A DNA stretch of 64,000 nt, from contig NZ_JAQQWT010000002.1 in the NCBI RefSeq assembly GCF_028610705.1, positions 124,001-188,000 of the forward strand. Direction: 5' to 3'. Below, piece after piece: positions 1 through 8,800 of this stretch (position 1 is its first letter; every line of letters begins with the position of its first letter). The notes under the pieces are model-generated. The model had not been told where the DNA came from and searched no databases. It saw nothing but the letters and a program-made list of their open reading frames with translations. The DNA comes from Halalkalibacter alkalisediminis (GTDB lineage Bacteria > Bacillota > Bacilli > Bacillales > Bacillaceae_D). The position numbers and the translations under genes were made by a program.

Positions 1-629
1 ACATCAATCATGTCGTATAACTTTTTTACTTCGTCAGGAATATAATTTTGAATGGAATTAATATCGTGGTCGATAAATAATTTATGACCTTTAATATCTC
101 TCGTAAAACCTCGGACTCGGTAATCCATTGTCATAATATCTGTTTCAAATGAATGAATTAAATAGTTCAACGCTTTTAATGGTGAAATTTCACCACAAGT
201 AGACACATCGATGTCTGCTCTAAATGTGCTAATTCCCTCATATGGATGGAATTCTGGATACGTATGAACGGTAATATGACTTTTGTCTAATCCCATCACA
301 ACCGCCTCAGGTAATGGACCTGGAGATTCATCATAAGATTCATCTGGAACTTCTACAACCGGTCCTTCAGAGACTAATAATGTAACGCTAGCCCCTTGTG
401 GTACGAAGTCTTGTTTCGCCACATTTAGAACATGTGCACCAATGATTTCTGTAACGTTCTCTAGTATTTTTGTTAAACGATCTGCATTATATTGTTCATC
501 GATATATTCAATATAAGCTTCGCGCTCTTCTTTTGTCTTTGTATAACATACATCATACATATTAAAACTTAGAGATTTAGTAAGGTTATTAAAGCCATGT
601 AATGTGATTCGGTCCTCAGGTGATAGCAT
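1..629 (-). CDS. speD: S-adenosylmethionine decarboxylase proenzyme (3' end outside window)
   Basis: Decarboxylates S-adenosylmethionine to provide the aminopropyl donor for spermidine synthesis; cytosolic. The reading frame opens at ATG 629 with an AAGGGGATC-type Shine-Dalgarno and runs off the left edge after about 209 residues (the E. coli-type enzyme is about 264). The visible protein begins [15 protein letters not shown] and contains the autoprocessing site in [14 protein letters not shown], where the Ser of the Lys-Ser pair becomes the pyruvoyl group in this family, followed by [20 protein letters not shown]. It is the long (E. coli-type) class, not the short archaeal/B. subtilis type. 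It is transcribed away from the neighbouring dehydrogenase. Identification is by family motif; the missing C-terminus is not a defect but the window edge. Confidence 0.93.
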   Translation of the reverse strand, partial: MLSPEDRITLHGFNNLTKSLSFNMYDVCYTKTKEEREAYIEYIDEQYNADRLTKILENVTEIIGAHVLNVAKQDFVPQGASVTLLVSEGPVVEVPDESYDESPGPLPEAVVMGLDKSHITVHTYPEFHPYEGISTFRADIDVSTCGEISPLKALNYLIHSFETDIMTMDYRVRGFTRDIKGHKLFIDHDINSIQNYIPDEVKKLYDMID

Positions 630-835
630 GATTTAGATCCCCTTATTCTTTAGTCCTTTTCCTGTTCAATATCATTCATCTTACTTAGTATGTTACCCAA
701 CTTATACAATCTAAAACAATAAAATAAGATGTACTAATTTATAACTAGAGTAGCAAACGTCTTTTAAAGGAAATACTTATGAAGAGAGAATGTTCAATAG
801 ATCTAACATGAAAACCAACAGAATGGAGTGTAAAT

Positions 836-1969
836 ATGCGCGCAGTTACCTATCAAGGGCCGAATCACGTAGAAGTATCACAAGTAGAAGATGCAAAAAT
901 AGAAAAAAAAGATGATGTCATTGTTCGCATTACATCCACGGCCATTTGTGGGTCTGATCTTCATTTATATCAAGGGAATATGCCCTTACCTAAAGGCTAT
1001 AGCATTGGTCATGAACCGATGGGAATCGTAGAAGAAGTTGGACCGGATGTAACAAAAGTAAAAAAAGGAGACCGTGTCGTTGTCCCTTTTAATGTGGCCT
1101 GTGGACATTGTACCTATTGCAACCATGGAGAAACCAGTCAATGTGATAATTCGAACCCCCATTATGATTCTGGTGGTTATTTAGGTTACACAGAAAAATT
1201 TGGAAATCATCCAGGGGGACAAGCAGAGTATTTGAAAGTTCCATTTGGGAACTTCACCCCATTTGTTATCCCCGAATCGTGTGAGTTAGAAGATGAATCT
1301 CTTCTCTTTTTGTCTGACGTATTACCAACCGCATACTGGAGCGTTGAACACGCAGGTGTCAAAAAAGGAGATACCGTCATTGTACTTGGGTGTGGACCTG
1401 TTGGGTTGATGACACAAAAATACGCCTGGTTAAAAGGCGCAAAGCGCGTCATTGCGATTGATTACTTAGATTATCGTCTAGCACATGCTAAAAAAATGAA
1501 TCCTGTTGAAGTGTATGATTTCACAGATTTCCCAGACATGGGTGAGCATTTGAAGGAAATTACATCTGGTGGTGCCGACGTTGTTATTGATTGCGTTGGG
1601 ATGGACGGAAAAAAATCGCCACTAGAATTTATTGAACAAAAATTAAAACTACAAGGTGGGACACTTGGTCCTATTCAAATTGCGACAAAAGCAGTTCGAA
1701 AAACAGGAGTTGTACAGCTAACGGGGGTATATGGTGCTAATTATAATAACTTCCCTCTCGGCCCATTCTTCTCTCGCAACATCACGATAAAAATGGGACA
1801 AGCACCCGTAATTCCAATCATGCCTAAACTATTTGAACAAATAGTTAATAATGAGTACGATCCTAAGGAAATCATCACTCATAAAGTTTCACTCGATGAA
1901 GCAAGCCAAGCCTATAAAATCTTTAATGATCATGAAGATAATTGTATTAAAGTTGTACTGAAGCCGTAA
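836..1969 (+). CDS. Zinc-dependent alcohol dehydrogenase (MDR family)
   Basis: A 377-residue medium-chain dehydrogenase/reductase. Catalytic zinc ligands are visible as C38 in the CGSD motif and H59-E60 in GHEPMG; the structural zinc lobe has four cysteines (C89, C92, C95, C103). The NAD-binding fold shows VLGCGPVGLM. The long insertion and the overall pattern resemble the glutathione-independent formaldehyde dehydrogenase-like branch, such as the B. subtilis AdhB type, so substrates may be aldehydes or alcohols; the actual substrate cannot be read from sequence. It is preceded by a GGAGTG ribosome binding site and followed by a strong terminator, so it is a single-gene unit. Confidence 0.88.
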   Translation: MRAVTYQGPNHVEVSQVEDAKIEKKDDVIVRITSTAICGSDLHLYQGNMPLPKGYSIGHEPMGIVEEVGPDVTKVKKGDRVVVPFNVACGHCTYCNHGETSQCDNSNPHYDSGGYLGYTEKFGNHPGGQAEYLKVPFGNFTPFVIPESCELEDESLLFLSDVLPTAYWSVEHAGVKKGDTVIVLGCGPVGLMTQKYAWLKGAKRVIAIDYLDYRLAHAKKMNPVEVYDFTDFPDMGEHLKEITSGGADVVIDCVGMDGKKSPLEFIEQKLKLQGGTLGPIQIATKAVRKTGVVQLTGVYGANYNNFPLGPFFSRNITIKMGQAPVIPIMPKLFEQIVNNEYDPKEIITHKVSLDEASQAYKIFNDHEDNCIKVVLKP

Positions 1970-1977
1970 TTCTAAGA

Positions 1978-2010
1978 AGTGCCGCATTAAATGTGGCACT
2001 CATTTTTTTT
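1978..2010 (+). terminator. Rho-independent terminator after the alcohol dehydrogenase
   Basis: The stem AGTGCC(G)CAT pairs with ATG(T)GGCACT at 1978-2000 and is followed by a run of T from 2003. It ends the dehydrogenase transcript. Confidence 0.85.
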
Positions 2011-2085
2011 GAAAAATTTATCTTTTTTAGTGTCACAAATGCCTACCTCTGAATAAGGTGTTGTAGAAAAAGGAGGAGAAAAATT

Positions 2086-2523
2086 ATGCAAAATTATCCA
2101 TGGAATCAAATGCAACAACCAGGTACAACCGCCCCAACATCTCAACCGTATCAAGCTCAACAAGCACCAATGGGACCACCTCATCAAGGTGCCGTAGATC
2201 CGAGCATGCAACACCAGCAAATGTACGATCTATGTCAACAATACATGCACCACCTCGTACAATTTCAAACAAGTGATGGTCAAACGGTGGATGGCATCAT
2301 TGATGGCATTGATCGTGATGGAGTAAGCATGCTAGTTCCTGATGGTGATGATGATCAAGCACAAACGACTCATAGCGAACTCAGATATGGATATCCTGGT
2401 TATGGTGGGTATGGCGGTTATCCTGGATACGGCTATGGTTACCCGAGAAGATTCCGCAGATTCAGACGTCGGCGTTTTCCTTTTTACTTGTTATCAAGCT
2501 TGCTTTTCCCGTACTTCTACTAA
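2086..2523 (+). CDS. Gly/Tyr-rich low-complexity protein, possibly spore-coat or surface associated
   Basis: A 145-residue protein of unknown function. The first 50 residues are rich in Gln and Pro (QMQQPG, SQPYQAQQAP). A short central part (about 55-95) has a small beta-rich fold (LVQFQTSDGQTVDGIIDGID) that resembles the LSM-like core found in some Bacillus coat-associated proteins. The tail repeats GYGGYPGYGYGYP, then an Arg/Phe patch (RRFRRFRRRRFPF) and a hydrophobic end. The ribosome binding site is AAAGGAGGAG. Composition suggests a protein that self-assembles or binds a surface, as in the spore coat; that is inference from composition only. It has its own terminator. Confidence 0.75.
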   Translation: MQNYPWNQMQQPGTTAPTSQPYQAQQAPMGPPHQGAVDPSMQHQQMYDLCQQYMHHLVQFQTSDGQTVDGIIDGIDRDGVSMLVPDGDDDQAQTTHSELRYGYPGYGGYGGYPGYGYGYPRRFRRFRRRRFPFYLLSSLLFPYFY

Positions 2524-2533
2524 ATTTAATATA

Positions 2534-2562
2534 AGAGACCAGCAACTAGTATGCTGGTCTCT
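2534..2562 (+). terminator. Hairpin terminator after the Gly/Tyr-rich protein
   Basis: An 11-bp perfect stem, AGAGACCAGCA with TGCTGGTCTCT, has a 7-nt loop. The following T-run is weak (CTATATTA), so termination strength is uncertain. Confidence 0.7.
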
Positions 2563-2617
2563 CTATATTAAAATCCTCAATCAACTCTAAATGAAAGATA
2601 CCCACCTGATTCTCCTC

Positions 2618-2776
2618 TTACAGGTTTGTAAAAGAAGTAGAATAATTACGAATGGCGGGTCGACCACTCCAGTTTCTATCAGGAATCTTGACATCAAAAT
2701 TCATTTTATATAAAAGGGTTGTCATGGCATGGTACTCCTCACTAGTGACCTCGAAATCAAACACAATTCTCTTCAC
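2618..2776 (-). CDS. Small hypothetical protein (52 residues, GTG start)
   Basis: Read on the minus strand from GTG 2776, the frame gives a protein starting VKRIVFDFEVTSEEYHAM and ending in RPAIRNYSTSFTNL. Amino-acid composition is protein-like and the frame is stop-free over its length, but there is no convincing ribosome binding site and in-frame stops lie immediately upstream. It may be a real small gene or the C-terminal remnant of a longer one. It lies downstream of the patatin-like gene on the same strand with a 76-nt gap. No family was recognised. Confidence 0.4.
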   Translation of the reverse strand: MKRIVFDFEVTSEEYHAMTTLLYKMNFDVKIPDRNWSGRPAIRNYSTSFTNL

Positions 2777-2852
2777 TTTTGGTCAATAATTTCATCATAA
2801 TAACATAAGGCCTTGATAGGAATTTTATTTAAAATTACTGTTGAAATCATAA

Positions 2853-3773
2853 TCAATCCTCCAAAAACATTCGGACAGCTTTTCTTTGTTTTTTATAAAC
2901 GCTCTTGCCTAACTCAATCATTTCATCCATACATTTCACATCATCAAAAGGAACCTCTGTACCTAATTGCTCATTTAACCGAAAATATCGTTCTTTTAAA
3001 AGGTGTTGGCAATGATACGTAATCGATTCTGATGATAAATCTAATGCTAAATCAAGCAGTTTCGGTGTTATTTTCATAAACGGAAATTGAAAAGGAAGCC
3101 ACTTTTTAATGCCCCAAAATTTGTCCTTTCCAATCTTATATTCAATTTCTTGCAGCCCAGTCCCGACCGAAAATATTTTTATATCCTCGAGATTCTTTTT
3201 AAAATGTTGTAATGCTTCCGTCACACAAACCATAGAGGGGTTATTTGCCCATAATCCGCCATCAACGGACAAATATTGGTTTTTAATATTGTTTGGTGGG
3301 AAATAAACAGGAGCTGAGCAAGAGGATAAAACAGCATCCCATAATTTAATGGATAAATCTTCACTTTCCGGATGGCCATAATTTGAACGAAATACATAAG
3401 GTCTGCCATGAGTCACATCAACAGCTGGTATTAGTAAAGGTCTATCTATATCAGAAAGCGTTAATTCCCCGAAATTATTTTTAAAATATTTTCGCAAATA
3501 CCGATCACTGTAGACACTTTTAAAAATCCCTATTTGCGCTTGACGGGTAAATATTTGTTTCCCGAATTTCTTGTAGCTCTTTAAAACATCTTTCATCGGT
3601 TTCTTCAACACTACAGATGTAGCAATAATTGCACCTGTGCTCGTTCCTGCAATCACATCAAATAGATCAGCAATCGGTTTTTTATACTCGTCCTCCATCG
3701 CTTTTAACATAGATACAGCAAGAATACCCCGAATTCCTCCACCATCTATACATAAAAATTTCAAGTAACTCAC
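2853..3773 (-). CDS. Patatin-like phospholipase / acyl hydrolase
   Basis: A 306-residue protein with all patatin signatures: the oxyanion-hole motif DGGGIRG at residues 10-16, the nucleophile elbow GTSTG with Ser45, and the catalytic Asp171 in the DGG motif of SVDGGLWANNP. This gives the Ser-Asp dyad that cleaves acyl ester bonds of phospholipids or other lipids. No signal peptide or membrane segment is visible, so it is probably cytosolic. Length fits a stand-alone patatin domain. Some patatin proteins act as effectors of anti-phage systems, but no cyclase or sensor gene sits beside it, so a housekeeping or stress lipase is the simpler reading. Confidence 0.88.
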   Translation of the reverse strand: MSYLKFLCIDGGGIRGILAVSMLKAMEDEYKKPIADLFDVIAGTSTGAIIATSVVLKKPMKDVLKSYKKFGKQIFTRQAQIGIFKSVYSDRYLRKYFKNNFGELTLSDIDRPLLIPAVDVTHGRPYVFRSNYGHPESEDLSIKLWDAVLSSCSAPVYFPPNNIKNQYLSVDGGLWANNPSMVCVTEALQHFKKNLEDIKIFSVGTGLQEIEYKIGKDKFWGIKKWLPFQFPFMKITPKLLDLALDLSSESITYHCQHLLKERYFRLNEQLGTEVPFDDVKCMDEMIELGKSVYKKQRKAVRMFLED

Positions 3774-3932
3774 CTAATTTACGTTATTTTCCTCTTAGTT
3801 TCTCCTGATGCATGACGGAGTATGTTCATTGTTTTCATTTTCCTTTCATGCCAATGAAATTTAAACCTTGCAAACGAATAGAACACACCCCAAGAGAGAT
3901 ATTAACAGTAGTAGGAAAAAGGAGGAGAAATG

Positions 3933-4094
3933 ATGGAAGAGAAACAACCTATGGTGTTTGACCGCTACATCGCTGCAGATCTTAGTCCAGACCTGCTAAA
4001 CAGAGTCATGATGTTAGAGTCGGAAATTCGTAATGCCACGGATAAAGACGTTGTTTTAATTGCATATGAGGAAAGTCAGCACAATCCAACCTAA
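3933..4094 (+). CDS. Small hypothetical protein (53 residues)
   Basis: A strong GGAGGAG (3921-3927) precedes two consecutive ATG codons (3930 and 3933); the second has better spacing. The product starts MEEKQPMVFDRYIAADLSPD, has no membrane segment, is acidic and mostly helical in character. It is flanked downstream by a terminator, which together with the ribosome binding site supports a real gene. No family was recognised and nothing in the neighbours indicates a role. Confidence 0.65.
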   Translation: MEEKQPMVFDRYIAADLSPDLLNRVMMLESEIRNATDKDVVLIAYEESQHNPT

Positions 4095-4102
4095 GACAGA
4101 AG

Positions 4103-4126
4103 ACCCTCTTTCATGCGAGGGTTTTC
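4103..4126 (+). terminator. Terminator after the 53-residue protein
   Basis: The stem ACCCTC...GAGGGT has an 8-nt loop and is followed by TTTTCTT. It may also serve the minus-strand gene ending at 4149. Confidence 0.7.
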
Positions 4127-4148
4127 TTAAATATTTGCTTGAAATATT

Positions 4149-5081
4149 CTAAATATCGAATCCTCGCTCAAGTGCTCTCGGAATAATCGTCTTTCTTTTT
4201 AACTCTAGCGATGCTTCATTTGCCCAGTATGGATTTCTCAACATCCCGCGACCAACTGCGACAAGATCGGCTTTTCCATCACGAATAACCTGGTCACTAT
4301 AGGTAGCATTCTCCATTCGTCCAACAGCAATGACTGGAACATCTAGTGCTTTTTTAATGCTTGCTGCTAAATCGACTTGATAGCCTTCCCCTGAATATTC
4401 TGGACCATTGTTGCTTTCCCCTCCAGATGAAATATGGAACAAGTCAATACCAGCTTCACGGTATTCCTTCACAAGATTGATCGAGTAATCAAGTTGATAA
4501 CCCTCTTCTGCATACTCGACCGCTGAAATTCGAAAAATTAGAGGCATACATTCGGGCATTAACCGCCGAGCAGCTTGGATCATTTCTTTCCCGAACAAGG
4601 CTCTATCCTGCCCATATTTATCGGATCGCTTATTTGTGAAAGGTGAATGAAACTGATGAATCAAGTACCCATGTGCGCCATGAATCTCAATGGCATCCAC
4701 TCCAGCTTGAACGGCACGCTTAAAGGCTTGTTCAAACTTTACGACCATTGCTTCTGCTTCTGCCGTTGAAAGTTCTTTTGGAGTATTGAATCTATCGGAG
4801 AAAGCCGTCGACGTTGAAGACACAGGAACTACTGCATCCTCCGCTTTTCTTCCTGCATGTGCAATTTGAATCGCCACTTTTGCCCCGTAACTTTGACAAG
4901 CTCTTATAATTCTCTCAAATGCGGGAACATGATCATCTTCCCAAATCCCTAAATCATAATCGGAAATACGACCATCTGGTTCGACATCTGTCATTTCTAT
5001 AATGATTAAACTAGTTCCACCAATCGCTCTACTTGTATAGTGACTATAATGCCAATCATATGGATCTAATAAGGAAGCCAT
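4149..5081 (-). CDS. Old Yellow Enzyme family oxidoreductase lacking the N-terminal FMN-binding segment
   Basis: The protein matches the YqjM/NamA class of FMN enoate reductases: SRAIGGTSLIIIE, QIAHAGRK, the active-site pair in IHGAHGYLIHQF, and a C-terminal VGRGMLRNPYWA phosphate-binding segment. From the most credible start (ATG 5081, after GGAGAGGGGG) it begins MASLLDPYDWHYSHYTSRAIG, which aligns with about residue 40 of the family. The usual first beta strand, the SPMCMYS-type FMN/redox-Cys segment and the preceding residues are absent. The upstream gene ends only 20 nt away, so the missing part has been deleted. Without that strand the barrel and FMN site are likely compromised. It should be read as a 5'-truncated gene, probably nonfunctional, although the remaining frame is intact. 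Confidence 0.8.
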   Translation of the reverse strand: MASLLDPYDWHYSHYTSRAIGGTSLIIIEMTDVEPDGRISDYDLGIWEDDHVPAFERIIRACQSYGAKVAIQIAHAGRKAEDAVVPVSSTSTAFSDRFNTPKELSTAEAEAMVVKFEQAFKRAVQAGVDAIEIHGAHGYLIHQFHSPFTNKRSDKYGQDRALFGKEMIQAARRLMPECMPLIFRISAVEYAEEGYQLDYSINLVKEYREAGIDLFHISSGGESNNGPEYSGEGYQVDLAASIKKALDVPVIAVGRMENATYSDQVIRDGKADLVAVGRGMLRNPYWANEASLELKRKTIIPRALERGFDI

Positions 5082-5100
5082 TTGTCTTTTCCCCCTCTCC

Positions 5101-5394
5101 TTACAGTTTTTTTGATACTTCAAAACGGTTAAGTTTAACAGGGTCTGCTAATAGGTATGGAGCCTTCAAACCGAAAATCTTAAAATAATCGGTATTATTA
5201 TGAAACTCAAGTGCTTCTGCATCCACCCATTCTTCTACCATGACAAATGCATAGCGATTGACGGTATCTTCGTACAAATGACACGAAATATTTCCTTCTT
5301 CCGCCTCTGAACCTTTAATTAAGTCTTGAACATGATCTAAAAAAACCTCTCGTTTATCAGGGACAACCTTAATATGAGCATGTATCACAATCAT
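5101..5394 (-). CDS. Putative quinol / antibiotic biosynthesis monooxygenase (ABM domain)
   Basis: A 97-residue dimeric ferredoxin-like ABM-domain protein starting MIVIHAHIKVVPDKRE, with the characteristic HLYED, FVMVEEW and AEALEFHNNTDYF segments. The start is set at ATG 5394, directly after AAAAAGGAGG; the frame is open farther upstream but without a translation signal. Family members oxidise quinols or degrade haem, or protect against reactive aromatics. It is followed after 20 nt by the truncated Old Yellow Enzyme gene, so the two probably formed an operon for reactive electrophile or quinone handling. Confidence 0.8.
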   Translation of the reverse strand: MIVIHAHIKVVPDKREVFLDHVQDLIKGSEAEEGNISCHLYEDTVNRYAFVMVEEWVDAEALEFHNNTDYFKIFGLKAPYLLADPVKLNRFEVSKKL

Positions 5395-5836
5395 GGTTAT
5401 TCCTCCTTTTTGTGAATGAGTACGATGAACGAATTTGTCCATCGTATCAATAACTAAGCTAATTTGGCTAAGATTTCTCATCACGGATAAATGCCGGCTC
5501 ATCTTCAGCTGCTAGATTTATTGTATAAACAGTACTTTTTTCCTTTACATTCAAAACCCTTCGCTAAGCCAATGATTGTAGCTTCATGACCTACCACCAA
5601 TAAGTTTAGTGAATTCATCTTATAGATATTTTGGGGAGTAATTACAAAAAATTCGCTTCATTTGTATGCGTACCATAAAAATACACCCTCGGACTATGAA
5701 ATCACCTTAAACGACAGGACATCCTCTTCTCCGATGACAAATCGTGTGTTTTCGACTGTAATCGGATATTTTGCTCCGATATCCGTAAGAAAAGACTGCT
5801 GAGAAGCGAGTCTCAAGCAGTCTTTAATCCATCTAC
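5395..5836. other. 442-nt intergenic stretch with gene fragments and hairpins
   Basis: No intact gene was found. On the minus strand a short open stretch ending at TAG 5694-5696 reads like a protein C-terminus (IGAKYPITVENTRFVIGEED), which looks like the remnant of a degraded gene. A second inverted repeat, CGGATAT with ATATCCG, lies at 5763-5785 inside this fragment. Confidence 0.45.
5791..5825 (-). terminator. Terminator of the PL9 pectate lyase gene
   Basis: AAAGACTGCT pairs with AGCAGTCTTT, with an inner GAG/CTC extension. It lies 12 nt beyond the stop codon of the pectate lyase and has an A/T-rich tail on the minus strand. Confidence 0.8.
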
Positions 5837-8800
5837 TTATTTGATTACTTTGATTAATTTCGTGCCTTCAAACGAAACACCAGATTTCAGTTGACCTGTA
5901 ATTGTAATTGAGGTTTCTTCCCCTTCATCAACTACAGTAAGAAGAGCTGCTCGTGAAAACTTCATTGACAATGTACGACCTGAAACTTCTGCAGTATCCT
6001 TAACTGGCTTTAATGCATAGTTAAGGTGAATGGACTCCAAATCAATGTCTTCAGCATTGAAACCATCAGGTAACTCAATGTAAAGGGTCGCGACTGAATC
6101 ATTTTTCGCACTTGACTGTTGAACACCTTTTAAGTTCAATACTTGTGGATTAAATTCAACATCAGCTTCGATCGTTTCAACTTCAGGTTCTGGGTGGATC
6201 AATTTATTGAATGTTTCCCAAACATCATCCCATAAGATCTCTCCAGAGTCATTACGTTTAATCGAAACAATTCGACCATCATGATCTGTTTCAAAAATAG
6301 ATTCTAAGCTAGCAAGAATTGTAGCAGATAGCTCTTCTCCTGATTTATTAACAGATGTACTACCATTAAACATGTAGTTTTGATCAGAAGCTAGTTCTGC
6401 TGGGTAACTATCTCTCGCACTCTCAACGTCAGCTGTTCGGTATGAAACAAATCCATCAATTGTGAAGTCCGTTGGAATATGTGCATACGTTGTAAAGCTT
6501 AAGTTTGCCCCGCCATTGTTATAGCCAATATTGTTCTGTGCAATCAATCCAGGATTACTATTACTCGTGAAGCCAAAATATCCATTCCCAAATGCAATGC
6601 TGTTTTTGATCACATGTGGAACGTGAACCCCTTCGCCACCAAGCTTAAATCCATTTTTACCCGCGTTTCCTTCATAACCATTTGTTAAACGGCCATTGTT
6701 AAAGGCAATACTATTCTCAATCGTAACCGCACCAATTGCCCCTGTTCCAACCTTGGTATAGAGGTCCCAACCATCATCAATGTTGTTATGAGACACACAA
6801 CCTCGGAAGACATTTCCTTCTCCAACCGTTAATTTTGCAGCAAACCCATCAGCGTTATTTTCAGATGGGTCACGGTTATCAAAAGAAATACTATTTAACA
6901 CCAAGTTATAAGACGGCCATTCTTCTCTAGGTGCAGAAGTATCCGTTCGACTGATTTGTAATCCTGTATCACCATGCTCAAAGAGGCGAACATTTTCAAT
7001 GACATTATGGCTTCCACTAATTGTATAGCCTTTTGTGTTTCCGGCAGAACGAGCAAAGTCAATTCCTTCCACATGCCAGTAGTTGCCGCTATGCACAACC
7101 CCTTCTGAACGTCGATCAAAATCAATCAAAGGTCTCTCAGTTGCATCAGGGTCTGCGACTAAATATTTCATCGCTTCTGCTGTACCATCGTTATACTTTC
7201 TGATTTCAAGCAATGAATTACGAACGTAATTTCCTTCAAGAACAATGATTTTTTGACCTTCACGGACAAAGTGAATAGCCGTATCAAGATCTAATGGATT
7301 TGTTTTTGTACCGTCTCCAGCACTCGTTCCTGTTGGGGATACATACATATCTCCACCTTCGATAAAGGATCTTGTTTCAACTGTGAAGTTACGAACCATT
7401 TGATCATAGGAGGTTAAGAACTGAGTATCATCCGGTAAAAACGTTAAACTAAAGTTTGTGTTAGAATTCTCGTTTAGCACCGCTTTAATAGGTTTAACTT
7501 CTCCAGCTTGTACGACTTGGTCTTGAGCAATAACCTTTTGACCTTGTCTTACCGTAACAATCCCATCGACATTCGAACGGACCAATAAGTCATAATCCGT
7601 TTTTGATGTTTTATCAAGCGATAAAATACTTACTTGAGGAGAGACCGCTTCAGCTGGTGGTTCCAGTTTTGGAGCATCTGTTTTAGCAGCTGTTACTTGA
7701 AAATCAATGGCGCTCACTTCAATCGTAGCAAGACGAGCTGCGTAGAAACCTACATAAACCTTTGAATCTTGTACATGTAAAAGATCTGGCTCGAAGAACA
7801 TCACTTCTTCCCCATTATTCAATTGACCTGTATAGCCACTGTTTGTTTTTGAGAGGGTAAGTCTATATTCCTTTTCAGGATGAGTATTTCCAACAGCAGG
7901 TCGCTCATGATGAAGCATTTTCTTTTGAATGCCTTCACTTCCCTCGCCATCGGAAGCTAAAACGCCAGTTCTTACAAAAGCTTGTGTACCATTTTCTTCT
8001 CTAGTACCTCCGCTAAACCCACCAATGGCAGCAATGTTTGATGCAAAAACACTTGCATCTTGAACTGAGTTAACTGCATCTCTTGCCATGATGCCAAATG
8101 ATTCTTGCCCATCATGAGGAGTTTTCGCGTACTCTAAAACTTTAATATTTGCTGATAAAACAAAGTTATCTTCCTCAGCATCAATCTCAGTATAATAGAA
8201 TGCAATTCCATCATGGTCTCCTGTAATTTTACCGCCGCCTTCTAACGCGACAACCTTAACAGAACCATCGTCTAACATCTCGACGTAGTTACGTTGATCA
8301 GAGCTTGATTGTCCAAATCTCATCGTCTTCCATTCTGTCTCCACATCTTCTCTAACGGATACAGAGTAAACAATCGAGTCAATAGATTCATCAGTCGGAG
8401 CAATCACTATGTCATACGTACCCGCTTTACTCGAATTAAAAGCAGATGAATCCACTGTATACTCACTTTCAGGTAAAACTTCTTTATCTAAATTATCATA
8501 TACTTTTGAGACTACTAGTCCGGTAGAATTAAAGTTCTCATCAGTCACAAACGTTGTCTGCGGATAATTCGTCACTTTAATGGCCTCTAACTCTCTTTCT
8601 TTTACCCATACAGCAAAGTTTGTAGATACTCCCTTATGAGTAAATGTTACTTTACGCTCCCCTGTAGTTGTGGTCTCTAACTTTGAAACCTCATAATCAC
8701 CTGCTAAAAGTCTCACTCCACTCCCGTTACTATACAGTGCATATAGACTTAGTCCAGCCAGATCTAATTCATCCCCTAGAAAGTAAAGGGTCTTCACAGG

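Noticed and set aside
2853-3773. Patatin gene as the effector of a CBASS-type anti-phage system
   Set aside because: No nucleotidyltransferase/cyclase or accessory gene stands next to it; neighbours are ordinary metabolic and small hypothetical genes.
6736-7203. Open frames on the plus strand opposite the PL9 gene
   Set aside because: They are shadows of a long, clearly coding minus-strand gene; no ribosome binding sites and low-complexity products.
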